9,225 bases of DNA from positions 1 through 9,225 of the forward strand of contig JAIVGU010000011.1 in NCBI GenBank assembly GCA_020201445.1. Reading direction: 5' to 3'. Origin of the DNA: Halobacteriales archaeon. Its GTDB lineage: Archaea; Thermoplasmatota; E2; JACPAO01; JAHFTW01. Below the pieces are notes generated by a model. That model saw nothing but the letters and a program-made list of their open reading frames with translations, did not search any database and was not told where the DNA came from. Positions 1 through 5,498 of this stretch are shown here, piece after piece (position 1 is the first letter of the stretch; each line of letters starts with the position of its first letter). The position numbers and the translations under genes are program-made.

Positions 1-1165
1 GGACCGTGGGCCAGGAGGCGGGCGCGACCGGCGGGTAGGGAGCGAGGCTCGCCTTGAGCAGGGCAACGTCGTCCTGCGGCGGGACCGGCGTGCCGCGGAC
101 CAACCGCTCGAGGCTGTCGTCGGCCAGCGGCGAGGTCCAGGTGCGGCTGGCGCGGACGCGGGCGGCGGTGTGGCCGTCGGTGGATTCCAGGTCCCAGCGC
201 ACACTGCGGGCGCGGCCTGGGGCGGTGTCGTCGACGCGCTCGTCCACGCTGGCCCTGCGCAGGAAGGCGCCGGGGTGGCTGCGCTCGAAGTCGGCCAGCG
301 GGCCGGAGGCGCGCGCCACCTTGAGGGCCTCGTCGAGGGGGAAGGCGAGCGGGAGGCCGTCGAGCGGGCGGTCGCCCGGCTGCGTCGCCAGGGGAGGCAG
401 GGGGGCCGGGAGCGCGGGCGCGGCGGGGACGCCCTCCTCGCCCGGCGAGAAGCCGGTCAGGTTCCAGACGAGGGTGCGGGTCTGGTTCCACGGGAGCGGG
501 CGCTCGATGCGCACCGGCACCGGGCAGGCGGGGGAGAGCCAGAGCGTCGTGGGGCCGTTGCTGACCACGAGGAGCCCCGCAGCGGTCCTGCCGAGGGAAT
601 GGAACTGGTTGCCGCCGCACTCCCCCGCCACCGCGACGCCCTGCGCGGGGTCGGCCACGGTGCCCTGCAGGCTGGAGGCGTGGCCGCAGGGCGCCCCGGA
701 GCCGTAGGCGGTCCACCAGGTCCACTGCGTCTCCTGCTCGCGGTCGGCGGCGGTGAGGTTGTTGGGCAGGGTGGCGGTCGTGGTCGACCTGCCGCCGCCG
801 TGCCGCTCCTGCGTCGAGGCGAGCGTGGCGGCCGCGGCGACCTCATGCCGGACGATGGCGTCGTCCCGGCCGACCACCACGCGGCGCTCCGTCAAGGTCT
901 GCGCGGCGTGCCAGGCGCCGGTGGCGTCGGCGGCGGCGTGGGCGGCGCTGCGCTCGAACGTGGACTGGAGCCACTGCCCGCCGTCGGGGAGCTCCACGGC
1001 GCCGTCGAGGCTGGTGACGTTGTAGGCCCAGCGGTCGCCGGCGTGGACGGCGGGGAGGCCGAAGCGCCCGGCGTCCTGGTGGACGGTGGCGGCGGCGGTG
1101 CCTGCGGCCAGCGCAAGGGCGGCGAGCAGGATGCGGGCGGTGAGGGCGGCGCGCGTGGGGGCCAT
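1..1165 (-). CDS. Secreted hypothetical protein, C-terminus beyond the window
   Basis: I translated this frame by hand from the ATG at 1165 to the left edge and found 388 open codons with no stop. Residues 1-26 look like a Sec signal peptide: Arg at 5 and 11, a hydrophobic stretch ILLAALALAAG, then a small-residue cleavage region TAAA. The rest is extracytoplasmic in style. It has four N-glycosylation sequons (N49-V-T, N136-L-T, N227-Q-T, N235-L-T), three cysteines (160, 183, 214), and a Pro/Ala-rich stretch at 246-262 separating two regions. I recognise no enzyme family. The phrase HAGDRWAYNVTSLDG at 41-55 resembles openings of archaeal exported proteins of unknown function, which is an impression only. 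There is no ideal SD, though a G-rich GGGGTGGGG lies before the ATG, and TTATCA (1190-1195) is centred about 27 bases upstream as a possible TATA element. The 3' end is missing, so a C-terminal anchor cannot be judged. The longer plus-strand open frames across this region are GC-driven shadows. Confidence 0.72.
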   Translation of the reverse strand, partial: MAPTRAALTARILLAALALAAGTAAATVHQDAGRFGLPAVHAGDRWAYNVTSLDGAVELPDGGQWLQSTFERSAAHAAADATGAWHAAQTLTERRVVVGRDDAIVRHEVAAAATLASTQERHGGGRSTTTATLPNNLTAADREQETQWTWWTAYGSGAPCGHASSLQGTVADPAQGVAVAGECGGNQFHSLGRTAAGLLVVSNGPTTLWLSPACPVPVRIERPLPWNQTRTLVWNLTGFSPGEEGVPAAPALPAPLPPLATQPGDRPLDGLPLAFPLDEALKVARASGPLADFERSHPGAFLRRASVDERVDDTAPGRARSVRWDLESTDGHTAARVRASRTWTSPLADDSLERLVRGTPVPPQDDVALLKASLAPYPPVAPASWPTV

Positions 1166-1273
1166 GAGGACCCCACCCCCTCTTGGAGGTTATCACTGGA
1201 CTGGCGCGAACGCGGAATCGTGGCTGGGGCGGGCGCCGAATCGTGGCGCCTCAGCGGTTCCGCCATCCCCCGA
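1166..1273. other. Intergenic spacer with possible promoter for the secreted protein gene
   Basis: This spacer of 108 bases lies between two minus-strand genes. TTATCA at 1190-1195 (TGATAA on the minus strand) is the only AT-rich hexamer close to the start codon at 1165. It sits at the distance expected for a TATA box feeding a leaderless or nearly leaderless mRNA. No hairpin or repeat was evident. The assignment is weak because the motif is short and matches the TATA consensus poorly. Confidence 0.25.
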
Positions 1274-1756
1274 TCAAGGGTGTTCATGCGCGCGGTGGAT
1301 GAGCATCGTGTCTGGATCGAGCACCTGGACCCGCAAGGCGTCCTGGCTGTGCAGGTCCATGACCCGGACAACGTCCTTTGGCCAGTATGTTCCAAGGTTC
1401 TTGCCAGAAACGCTCGTGACCCTGGCCTGGTAGTCTGTCAAGGCCCGGAGGGGGCTCCCCTCCTCCAAGGCCAGGTCCTCGTAAGCTTCCAGGAATTCGG
1501 TCTTGCAGGACTTGCAGCGCGCCCCGTGCAGGTTGTGGTGGATCAGCGCCATGGCGCCAACAATCACCTCCCGCAGAAGGTCGTCCCGGCTTTCCAGGGC
1601 CTTCTTGGAGCAAACGGGGCATTTTCGGACAATCCCGGGAGGGAAGGCGCGGGGCCGCTTGTGCATGAGGCGGTCCCGCAGCCGAGAGAGAGCTTCTGCC
1701 CATTCACGCGGGCTTGGGTAGGTGGCGTCGGGGGATGGGAACATGGCATCACGCAT
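1274..1756 (-). CDS. YgiT/MqsA-like zinc-finger protein, putative antitoxin partner
   Basis: The protein is 160 residues long. Two cysteine knuckles, CPVC at 46-49 and CKSC at 81-84, form a likely four-Cys zinc site. The second knuckle sits in HGARCKSCKTEFLEAYED, which resembles the 'lpa..C..Cge.yl' half of YgiT-type zinc fingers (the N-terminal domain of MqsA antitoxins). Residues 1-45 are an extra basic N-terminus, and 95-160 are an extra C-terminal segment (ending in the DPDTMLIHRAHEHP stretch) that does not look like the usual MqsA helix-turn-helix. The ATG at 1756 overlaps the stop of the upstream gene by 8 bases (1749-1756). No SD is visible, so translation is probably coupled. An ATG four codons in (1744) is an alternative start. 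Base composition is lower in GC than the neighbours (33 of 60 at 1381-1440). Inferred role: antitoxin and autoregulator of the pair. It could instead be an unrelated zinc-ribbon protein. The family call is from motif memory. Confidence 0.62.
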   Translation of the reverse strand: MRDAMFPSPDATYPSPREWAEALSRLRDRLMHKRPRAFPPGIVRKCPVCSKKALESRDDLLREVIVGAMALIHHNLHGARCKSCKTEFLEAYEDLALEEGSPLRALTDYQARVTSVSGKNLGTYWPKDVVRVMDLHSQDALRVQVLDPDTMLIHRAHEHP

Positions 1757-2039
1757 CGTAGGCAGTCACAATCAGCAGCAGGTTGCCCGCCTCGTCGCGG
1801 GAGACGTCGAAATCGACGCGGAGCCGGCGGCGGTTCGGGAGGTTGGCCAGCGCATACCAGCCGTCTGGATGGGCGGGTGCCCCATCGGACCTGGACCGGG
1901 AATCCTGGCTGACCCGATAGCAGCGCTCCAGGGCGGCGAGAATCTGCAGGAAGCCGATGCCGCGCTTCCCAGGATGGTAGGTGGGCGACTTGATGGCGCG
2001 GCCGGCTTGGACCAACGCGTGGACTTCACGGACATCCAT
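1749..2039 (-). CDS. DUF4258-like small protein, putative toxin of a two-gene module
   Basis: The protein is 96 residues long. It starts with a short helix, VREVHALVQAGRAIKSPTY, and ends in paired strands, RRLRVDFDVSRDEAGNLLLIVTAYDA. This is the pattern I associate with DUF4258 proteins: helix with 'v.e.l..G.vi', then 'lhVvv..de.g.l.vvTay'. DUF4258 genes are often found directly upstream of YgiT-type zinc-finger genes, and together they are regarded as TA-like. That order is seen here. The region at 40-62 is longer than usual. I chose the ATG at 2039 because AGGTG (plus-strand 2047-2051) precedes it by 7 bases, a good archaeal SD. A TTG at 2090 would add 17 residues, but it lies inside the palindrome. 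The stop overlaps the next gene by 8 bases, implying coupling. RNase-like toxicity is inference. The original family assignment needs a profile search. Confidence 0.6.
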   Translation of the reverse strand: MDVREVHALVQAGRAIKSPTYHPGKRGIGFLQILAALERCYRVSQDSRSRSDGAPAHPDGWYALANLPNRRRLRVDFDVSRDEAGNLLLIVTAYDA

Positions 2040-2046
2040 TGGGAGG

Positions 2047-2051
2047 CACCT
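2047..2051 (-). promoter_or_regulatory. Ribosome binding site AGGTG for the DUF4258-like gene
   Basis: On the minus strand AGGTG lies 7 bases before the ATG at 2039. It matches the archaeal anti-SD complement (GGAGGTGATC core). It decides the start in favour of 2039 over the upstream TTG at 2090. Confidence 0.6.
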
Positions 2052-2065
2052 GCGTATTGGCTTGC

Positions 2066-2114
2066 TTACGTGCAAAGAACGTAAGCACAAAGAGTTTACG
2101 TTCCCTGCACGTAA
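2066..2114. promoter_or_regulatory. Nested palindrome, likely operator of the TA-like pair
   Basis: The left arm at 2066-2084 (TTACGTGCAAAGAACGTAA) and the right arm at 2096-2114 (TTACGTTCCCTGCACGTAA) are inverted repeats. They match at 17 of 19 positions and are separated by an 11-base spacer. The only mismatches are the two central bases of the arms (AA against CC). Each arm is itself a dyad, TTACGT-N7-ACGTAA, so four half-sites TTACGT/ACGTAA are arranged as two dyads centred 30 bases apart. The left dyad extends to 9 bp (TGCTTACGT at 2063-2071 with ACGTAAGCA at 2079-2087). The element lies 27-75 bases upstream of the DUF4258-like ATG, where its promoter should be, and overlaps the AT-rich segments that could serve as a TATA box. 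A pair of repressor dimers binding about three helical turns apart is the natural reading. A stem-loop in the RNA downstream of the thioesterase gene is the alternative. Confidence 0.72.
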
Positions 2115-2156
2115 AATGCAGCCTCGGCACGCCGGGTTGGCGCTCGTTCATCAGCC

Positions 2157-2627
2157 TCAGAGCTTGTCCGCCGGGTGTTCGCGGCTGGCCTTGATGATCT
2201 CGGCGATGCGGCGTGCCTTCTCCATCTTCGCCTTCTCCTCGTCGGTCGCCGCGACGACGGGGGGCACCGGCGTCGGCTGGTTGTTGCGGTCGAGGGCGAC
2301 GAACGTCATGTAGCAGCTCGCGGTGTGGCGGGTCTCGCCGGTCTGTGGGCTCTCCGCCTCGACGCGGACGCCCACCAGCATCGAGGTGCGGCCGACGTGG
2401 CGGACGGTGGCGCGCACCACCAGGATGTCGCCGATGAACACCGGCTCGCGGAAGTCCATGCGTTCCAGCGAGACGGTGACGACCTTGGCGACGCGGGCGT
2501 GGCGCCACGCGGCGACGGCGGCGGCCTCGTCGATGTACTTGAGGATGGAGCCGCCGTGCACGTTGCCGTAGACGTTCGCCTCCTCCGGCGTCATCAGCTT
2601 GCTCATCGTGGTCGCGGACTGGCTCAT
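2157..2627 (-). CDS. Acyl-CoA thioesterase, hotdog fold (YciA/BACH type)
   Basis: The protein is 156 residues from the ATG at 2627. It hydrolyses acyl-CoA thioesters to free acid and CoA and is probably cytoplasmic and hexameric, as in this family. The family signature is clear. LMTPEEANVYGNVHGGSIL at 11-29 carries N18, G21, N22 and H24-G-G. D33 follows in KYIDEAAAVAAWRHAR as the likely catalytic acid. DFREPVFIGDILVVRATV (58-75) and the late strand HTASCYMTFVALD (101-113) follow. The C-terminus is a charged helix (129-148). Three starts are possible: TTG 2681, ATG 2654 and ATG 2627. None has a strong SD. I chose 2627 because homologues begin about 10 residues before the LM.PE..N motif, and the residues in front (PLPAPMPKPLAPVP) look like non-domain sequence. 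It follows the EF-like gene on the same strand after a short gap (17-71 bases depending on the start), so co-transcription is likely. Its acyl-chain preference cannot be read from the sequence. Confidence 0.88.
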   Translation of the reverse strand: MSQSATTMSKLMTPEEANVYGNVHGGSILKYIDEAAAVAAWRHARVAKVVTVSLERMDFREPVFIGDILVVRATVRHVGRTSMLVGVRVEAESPQTGETRHTASCYMTFVALDRNNQPTPVPPVVAATDEEKAKMEKARRIAEIIKASREHPADKL

Positions 2628-2698
2628 GGGGACGGGCGCCAGCGGCTTGGGCATGGGCGCCGGCAGCGGCTGCCCGCTCAAGAGGGCTCGCCTGGGGC

Positions 2699-3184
2699 TC
2701 AGCGCTTGCGGCCAGCCTTGCCCCGCTTCGCCTTCGCCCGCTTGGGGACGGCGCGCTTGGCGGCCTTGCGGGCCGGGGCCTTGCGGGTGCTCCGCTTGGC
2801 GGCCTTCCCCGCGGCCTTCTTCTTCGGCTTGCGGGCGGCCTTGCGGGGCGCCTTCTTGGCGGTGCGCTTCGCCGGCTTCTTCGCCGCCTTCTTCGGCGCG
2901 GCCTTGGGCGCGGCCGCCTTCACGACCTTGAACACCTCGGCCTTCTCGTGCACCTTCTGCGGCACCTGGACACCGACGTGCTGGCCGGCGTGGGCCTCCT
3001 GGATGGGCGCGTGGTCGAGTTGGAGGCTCTTGACCTTCTCCGTCAGGTCGTCGCCGTGGCCCTTGATGTGGATGGTGTCGCCGAGCTTGAGGTCGCCCTC
3101 CAGCCCCACGGACGCGGCGTGGACCTTGGGGTAATAGTGCTCGACGGTGCCGACCTTGCGCTCCTTGGGCTTCTTCGCGGCCAT
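2699..3184 (-). CDS. Translation elongation factor-like protein with a Lys/Ala/Arg-rich tail
   Basis: The protein is 161 residues long. Residues 9-88 (RKVGTVEHYYPKVHAAS...GDTIHIKGHGDDLTEKVKSLQLDH...GQHVGVQVPQKV...VFKV) match the small beta-barrel resembling domain 2 of EF-Tu/IF2 that archaea encode as a stand-alone 'translation elongation factor-like' protein of about 80-90 residues. From residue 89 to the end there are some 70 residues made almost only of Lys, Ala, Arg and Pro, with KKAAKKPAKR-like runs as in histone H1 C-termini. That tail is not part of the usual family and should be disordered, strongly basic and able to bind nucleic acid. I chose the ATG at 3184 because homologues start just before the KVG motif. 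An in-frame ATG at 3205 adds MARRFRP and is possible. No clear SD is present. Further upstream the same frame stays open to 3466, but that is proline/arginine-rich shadow over the neighbouring gene. Its molecular role in the family is unknown. Confidence 0.85.
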   Translation of the reverse strand: MAAKKPKERKVGTVEHYYPKVHAASVGLEGDLKLGDTIHIKGHGDDLTEKVKSLQLDHAPIQEAHAGQHVGVQVPQKVHEKAEVFKVVKAAAPKAAPKKAAKKPAKRTAKKAPRKAARKPKKKAAGKAAKRSTRKAPARKAAKRAVPKRAKAKRGKAGRKR

Positions 3185-3233
3185 GGGGCGGAATCGGCGG
3201 GCCATGGATACATGCCTTCCGCCTCGCGGCGCC

Positions 3234-3932
3234 TCAGGCCCGCCGCCGCGCCAGGAGGGCCGCCCCGAGGAGCGCCAGGCCCAGCGGGGGTGCGGCAGCG
3301 GTGCGGTTGGAGGGCGCAGGCCCGGAGGGGGATGACGCGGCGGTCGGCGCGGTGGAGGCCGTTGCGGACAGGGTGGAGGTGGAGGGTGCAGGGGCCGGCG
3401 CGGGCTTGGGCACCTCGAACGTGCGGCCCGGCCCCGCCTGGTCGAGCCCGCCGTCGGGCCCGGCAATGAGCTCCGAGTAGCCGACCAACTCGATGGCGTC
3501 CCCCGGCGCGGCGCCCAGCAGCGCGAGCGGCACGCTGTAGTGGTAGGCGTTCCCGGCGATGGTGACGGCGAGGTCGCTGCACTGGCTGGTGTCGGGCGCG
3601 TCGAAGCCCTGCGCCTGCCCCGGGCAGTGGAAGCCGCCGGTGTAGACGCCGCCCGCCAGTGGGACCGTCGTGAAGCCGACGAGGGTGAAGGCGCCGCCGA
3701 CGCGCAGGCGGGCGCCGACCTCGCTGCCCTGCGGCGGCCCGTCCACGGCCGCGACCTGGACGTGCAGCTCCACGTGCGTCGCGTTCAGGCCGTCGAGCCA
3801 GATGGCGGTCAGGTCGGCCCACGGCGTGGCCGGGGCGTCCGCGCTGTCCGCCACCTCGGGGTCGGCGGCGGAGCCTGCGGTGGCGGGAGCGGCGAGCGCG
3901 GCGAGCAGGAGGCCAAGGGCGACCAGGCGCAT
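3234..3932 (-). CDS. Secreted protein with C-terminal anchor or sorting signal
   Basis: The protein is 232 residues from the ATG at 3932. Residues 1-19 form a signal peptide (MRLVALGLLLAALAAPATA, cleavage before GS). Residues 24-175 are a beta-rich extracellular domain with two cysteines (103, 118) that may form a disulfide. Its opening, DPEVADSADAPATPWADLTAIWLDGLNATHVELHV, resembles the archaeal exported domains that begin with an acidic 'D..GD' segment followed by 'aDl..v.v', perhaps a DOMON/CBM9-like sandwich. A Pro/Ser/Thr-rich linker (176-214) leads to a short hydrophobic segment PPLGLALLGAALLA and a final RRRA. Linker, short hydrophobic stretch and Arg cluster are the tripartite pattern of surface-protein sorting signals such as PGF-CTERM, although the PGF triplet itself is absent. 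A TTG at 3974 would add 14 residues and spoil the signal peptide. It is divergent from the membrane protein gene. A TTAAA on the minus strand at 3989-3994 could be its TATA box. The function is unknown. Confidence 0.78.
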   Translation of the reverse strand: MRLVALGLLLAALAAPATAGSAADPEVADSADAPATPWADLTAIWLDGLNATHVELHVQVAAVDGPPQGSEVGARLRVGGAFTLVGFTTVPLAGGVYTGGFHCPGQAQGFDAPDTSQCSDLAVTIAGNAYHYSVPLALLGAAPGDAIELVGYSELIAGPDGGLDQAGPGRTFEVPKPAPAPAPSTSTLSATASTAPTAASSPSGPAPSNRTAAAPPLGLALLGAALLARRRA

Positions 3933-3986
3933 GCGGCGGCAGAGGCGCGGCCACGCAAGGAGGACGGCCACCAACTTGATGGCGGG

Positions 3987-3996
3987 GGTTTAAGGT
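3987..3996 (+). promoter_or_regulatory. TATA-like box in the divergent intergenic region
   Basis: GGTTTAAGG stands out as an AT-rich island in the GC-rich DNA between the divergent genes starting at 3932 (minus) and 4017 (plus). Its centre is about 25 bases before the GTG at 4017, the archaeal TATA-to-start distance for a leaderless mRNA. Read on the other strand (CTTAAACC) it could also serve the minus gene, giving a leader of about 34 bases. This is positional inference without TSS data. Confidence 0.5.
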
Positions 3997-4016
3997 CCCG
4001 GCGCGGGAGCAGACCC

Positions 4017-5114
4017 GTGGACCTGCCGCCCCCGTCCTACTTCCTGCTCCTGCTGCTCACGGCGGCCGCGGCGCCGCTGCTGGTGGCGCTGGCTCCGCGC
4101 CGGCGGGGCGTCCTCGGCCTGTCGCTCGGCGGCCTGGCCCTGGCGTGGCTCGGCCTGGCGCTGCTCCACTACGACCGCCTGCTCTGCTGGCCCCTCGTCG
4201 CGGCGGGTGCGGCCGTGCTTGGAGTGGCGGGCGTGCGCAGGGCGTGGGGAGTGGCGCTCGCGCTCCCCGCCGTCGCGGCTGGCGTGCTGTTCCAGATGCA
4301 GCCCGGCATCCCCGGGTTCGCCTCCTACTTCGGCGTCGGGCTGCCGATGGCGCTGCTGGTCGCGCTCGGCGCCGTGGCCCTCCGCCTTTCCCGCGACGCC
4401 CCGCCGGGCCGCGCGCTGGCCGGTTCGACGCTCATCCTGGCGGGGGCCACGCTGGTCCCGCTCTCCAGCTTCGGGTTCGGCTTCCTGGAGGGCTTCGAGG
4501 TGGCGCACGCGGCCTGGTTCGCGGCGACCGCGGCGGGGCTGGGCCTCCTCGCGAGCGCGTCCTTTCGGCCTCCGGTGCTCGACTCGCCAGCCGCTTACGC
4601 GGGGCGCGGCGGAGGGCGGCCGTGGCTTGCGGCGGGCGGGCTTCTCGCAGCGGCCGCTTTCCTGGCCATCGTTCCCTTGCTGCCCACGCGGCCAGAAGGT
4701 GTCGGCCCGGTGGCTGGGACGCTGCTGGCCCTCGCGGGCGCCACTGCGGCGCTGCTGGGAGCGCTCGGGGTGCACGGCCTCGCGGGGTGGTGGGCGGAGC
4801 GCGAGCGGGCCGCCTTCTCGTCCAGCTTCGCAGGCGGGTTCGATGGAGAGGTGGCGTGGCCGGGGCCCTCGTTGGTGCGGGACGCCGCGCAGGCGACCGT
4901 CGCGGAGCTGCGGCGCGTCGCCGCCGAGTTGGACCGTAGCCGGGCACCGCTCGGCGTCCTGCGTGTCCATGGCGGCGGGAACCTGGACACGCTTCCCGAG
5001 GATGCGCTCGCCTGGCTGGAGGGACAGGATGGGCCGCGACTCGTCCACGTCGCGTGGCGGGAGGGGCCGGAGACCTTCCTCGTGCCGCCCATCACGCCGG
5101 AGGAGACGCCGTGA
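4017..5114 (+). CDS. Polytopic integral membrane protein of unknown function
   Basis: The protein is 365 residues from the GTG at 4017. Roughly nine hydrophobic segments are visible: about 7-26, 31-51, 55-73, 77-94, 101-124, 133-158, 163-182, 201-223 and 229-255. A soluble C-terminal domain of about 105 residues follows (FSSSFAGGFDGEVAWPGPSLVRDAAQATVAELRRVAAELDRS...PETFLVPPITPEETP). That tail contains an amphipathic, possibly coiled helix (286-308) and then short strands around LGVLRVHGG and PRLVHVAW. Loops are short, and there are no obvious transporter or enzyme motifs and no charged residues deep in the helices, so I cannot name a family. I chose the GTG because it directly precedes the first membrane segment and has the TATA-like box about 25 bases upstream. 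GGGAG lies about 8 bases before it as a weak SD. The open frame extends back to 3540, but that part is a shadow of the secreted gene. The stop overlaps the next start (GTGA), so this gene and the winged-helix gene form one translational unit. Confidence 0.8.
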   Translation: MDLPPPSYFLLLLLTAAAAPLLVALAPRRRGVLGLSLGGLALAWLGLALLHYDRLLCWPLVAAGAAVLGVAGVRRAWGVALALPAVAAGVLFQMQPGIPGFASYFGVGLPMALLVALGAVALRLSRDAPPGRALAGSTLILAGATLVPLSSFGFGFLEGFEVAHAAWFAATAAGLGLLASASFRPPVLDSPAAYAGRGGGRPWLAAGGLLAAAAFLAIVPLLPTRPEGVGPVAGTLLALAGATAALLGALGVHGLAGWWAERERAAFSSSFAGGFDGEVAWPGPSLVRDAAQATVAELRRVAAELDRSRAPLGVLRVHGGGNLDTLPEDALAWLEGQDGPRLVHVAWREGPETFLVPPITPEETP

Positions 5115-5443
5115 GGAAGGCGCGCCTGCCCGCCGACGGCTACGCCTACCTCGCGCTGCTGGCCCTGCGCCACCACGGCGTGCTGACCAAAGGCACCCTG
5201 GCGTGGGAGATCCGCGCCAACCACCCGATGGTGACGAAGGTGCTGCGCGCCCTGGCCGACGCGGGGCTGGTGGAGGTGCGGCCGCGCGGGGACGGGGCGT
5301 TCGCCATCGCGGCGCTGCCAGGGCTGGCGGACCACCTGGCGCAGCACGGGCCGACGCTGGAGCGGCTGTTCGCACAGGCCATCGCGGACCACCTGCGCTA
5401 CGGGAGGCGGCCAGCATGGGCCCCGCCAACCCGCCAGGCGTGA
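5111..5443 (+). CDS. Winged-helix (MarR/ArsR-like) DNA-binding protein
   Basis: The protein is 110 residues long. Residues 10-66 form a winged helix-turn-helix. A helix YAYLALLALRHHG comes first, then the HTH around LTKGTLAWEIRANHPMVTKVLRALADAG (25-52), where 'hpmVtkvLraLadaGLV' is the recognition helix and its following helix. The wing is LVEVRPRGDGAFAIAA (53-68). This layout fits MarR-like or related small regulators. The C-terminal helix (71-98) may dimerise. No ligand or metal site is visible. The GTG start at 5111 overlaps the TGA of the membrane protein (GTGA), so it is translated by coupling. GGAG at 5102-5105 may help re-initiation. Inferred role: a regulator linked to the membrane protein, possibly acting on the shared divergent promoter at 3933-4016. 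The target is not shown by the sequence. An upstream ATG at 5054 in the same frame lies inside the previous gene and is not convincing. Confidence 0.82.
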   Translation: MRKARLPADGYAYLALLALRHHGVLTKGTLAWEIRANHPMVTKVLRALADAGLVEVRPRGDGAFAIAALPGLADHLAQHGPTLERLFAQAIADHLRYGRRPAWAPPTRQA

Positions 5444-5452
5444 TGACGAACC

Positions 5453-5479
5453 CACGGATTGCACGAATTTCACGAACGT
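5453..5479. repeat. Three tandem 9-bp CACGRATTN-type units
   Basis: CACGGATTG (5453-5461), CACGAATTT (5462-5470) and CACGAACGT (5471-5479) are three imperfect direct copies with a 9-bp period. They lie in the spacer between the convergent genes ending at 5443 and 5499. The pattern resembles the CACGGATT-type short dispersed repeat that I recall from spacers of many bacterial genomes. That comparison is from memory and unchecked. Confidence 0.5.
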
Positions 5480-5498
5480 TGGCTTCGTGGTTTCTTGG
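5471..5498. terminator. Possible terminator hairpin between convergent genes
   Basis: CACGAA (5471-5476) and TTCGTG (5484-5489) form a perfect 6-bp stem with a 7-base loop. The T-rich tract GTTTCTTGG follows on the plus strand. The element sits directly after the plus-strand winged-helix gene and before the minus-strand DUF72 stop. The stem is short, and archaeal termination relies mainly on T-tracts, so this is tentative. It shares bases with the 9-bp tandem repeat. Confidence 0.35.

Noticed and set aside
170..1912. A 580-residue plus-strand open frame across the left part of the window
   Set aside because: Its product is Gly/Arg/Ala/Val shadow sequence without domain features. The minus-strand frames beneath it give a signal peptide, sequons, a zinc finger and a DUF4258-like protein.
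2040..2090. N-terminal extension of the DUF4258-like gene to a TTG start
   Set aside because: The extension runs through the palindrome and ignores the AGGTG site, which is well placed for the ATG at 2039.
2175..3134. A 319-residue plus-strand open frame opposite the thioesterase and EF-like genes
   Set aside because: It is the complement of two clearly recognisable proteins. The apparent hydrophobic stretch is the antisense of the Lys/Ala tail.
3990..5429. A 479-residue minus-strand open frame opposite the membrane protein and winged-helix genes
   Set aside because: It is an Arg/Gln/Pro-rich shadow. The plus strand gives membrane helices and a clear winged helix with a GTGA overlap.
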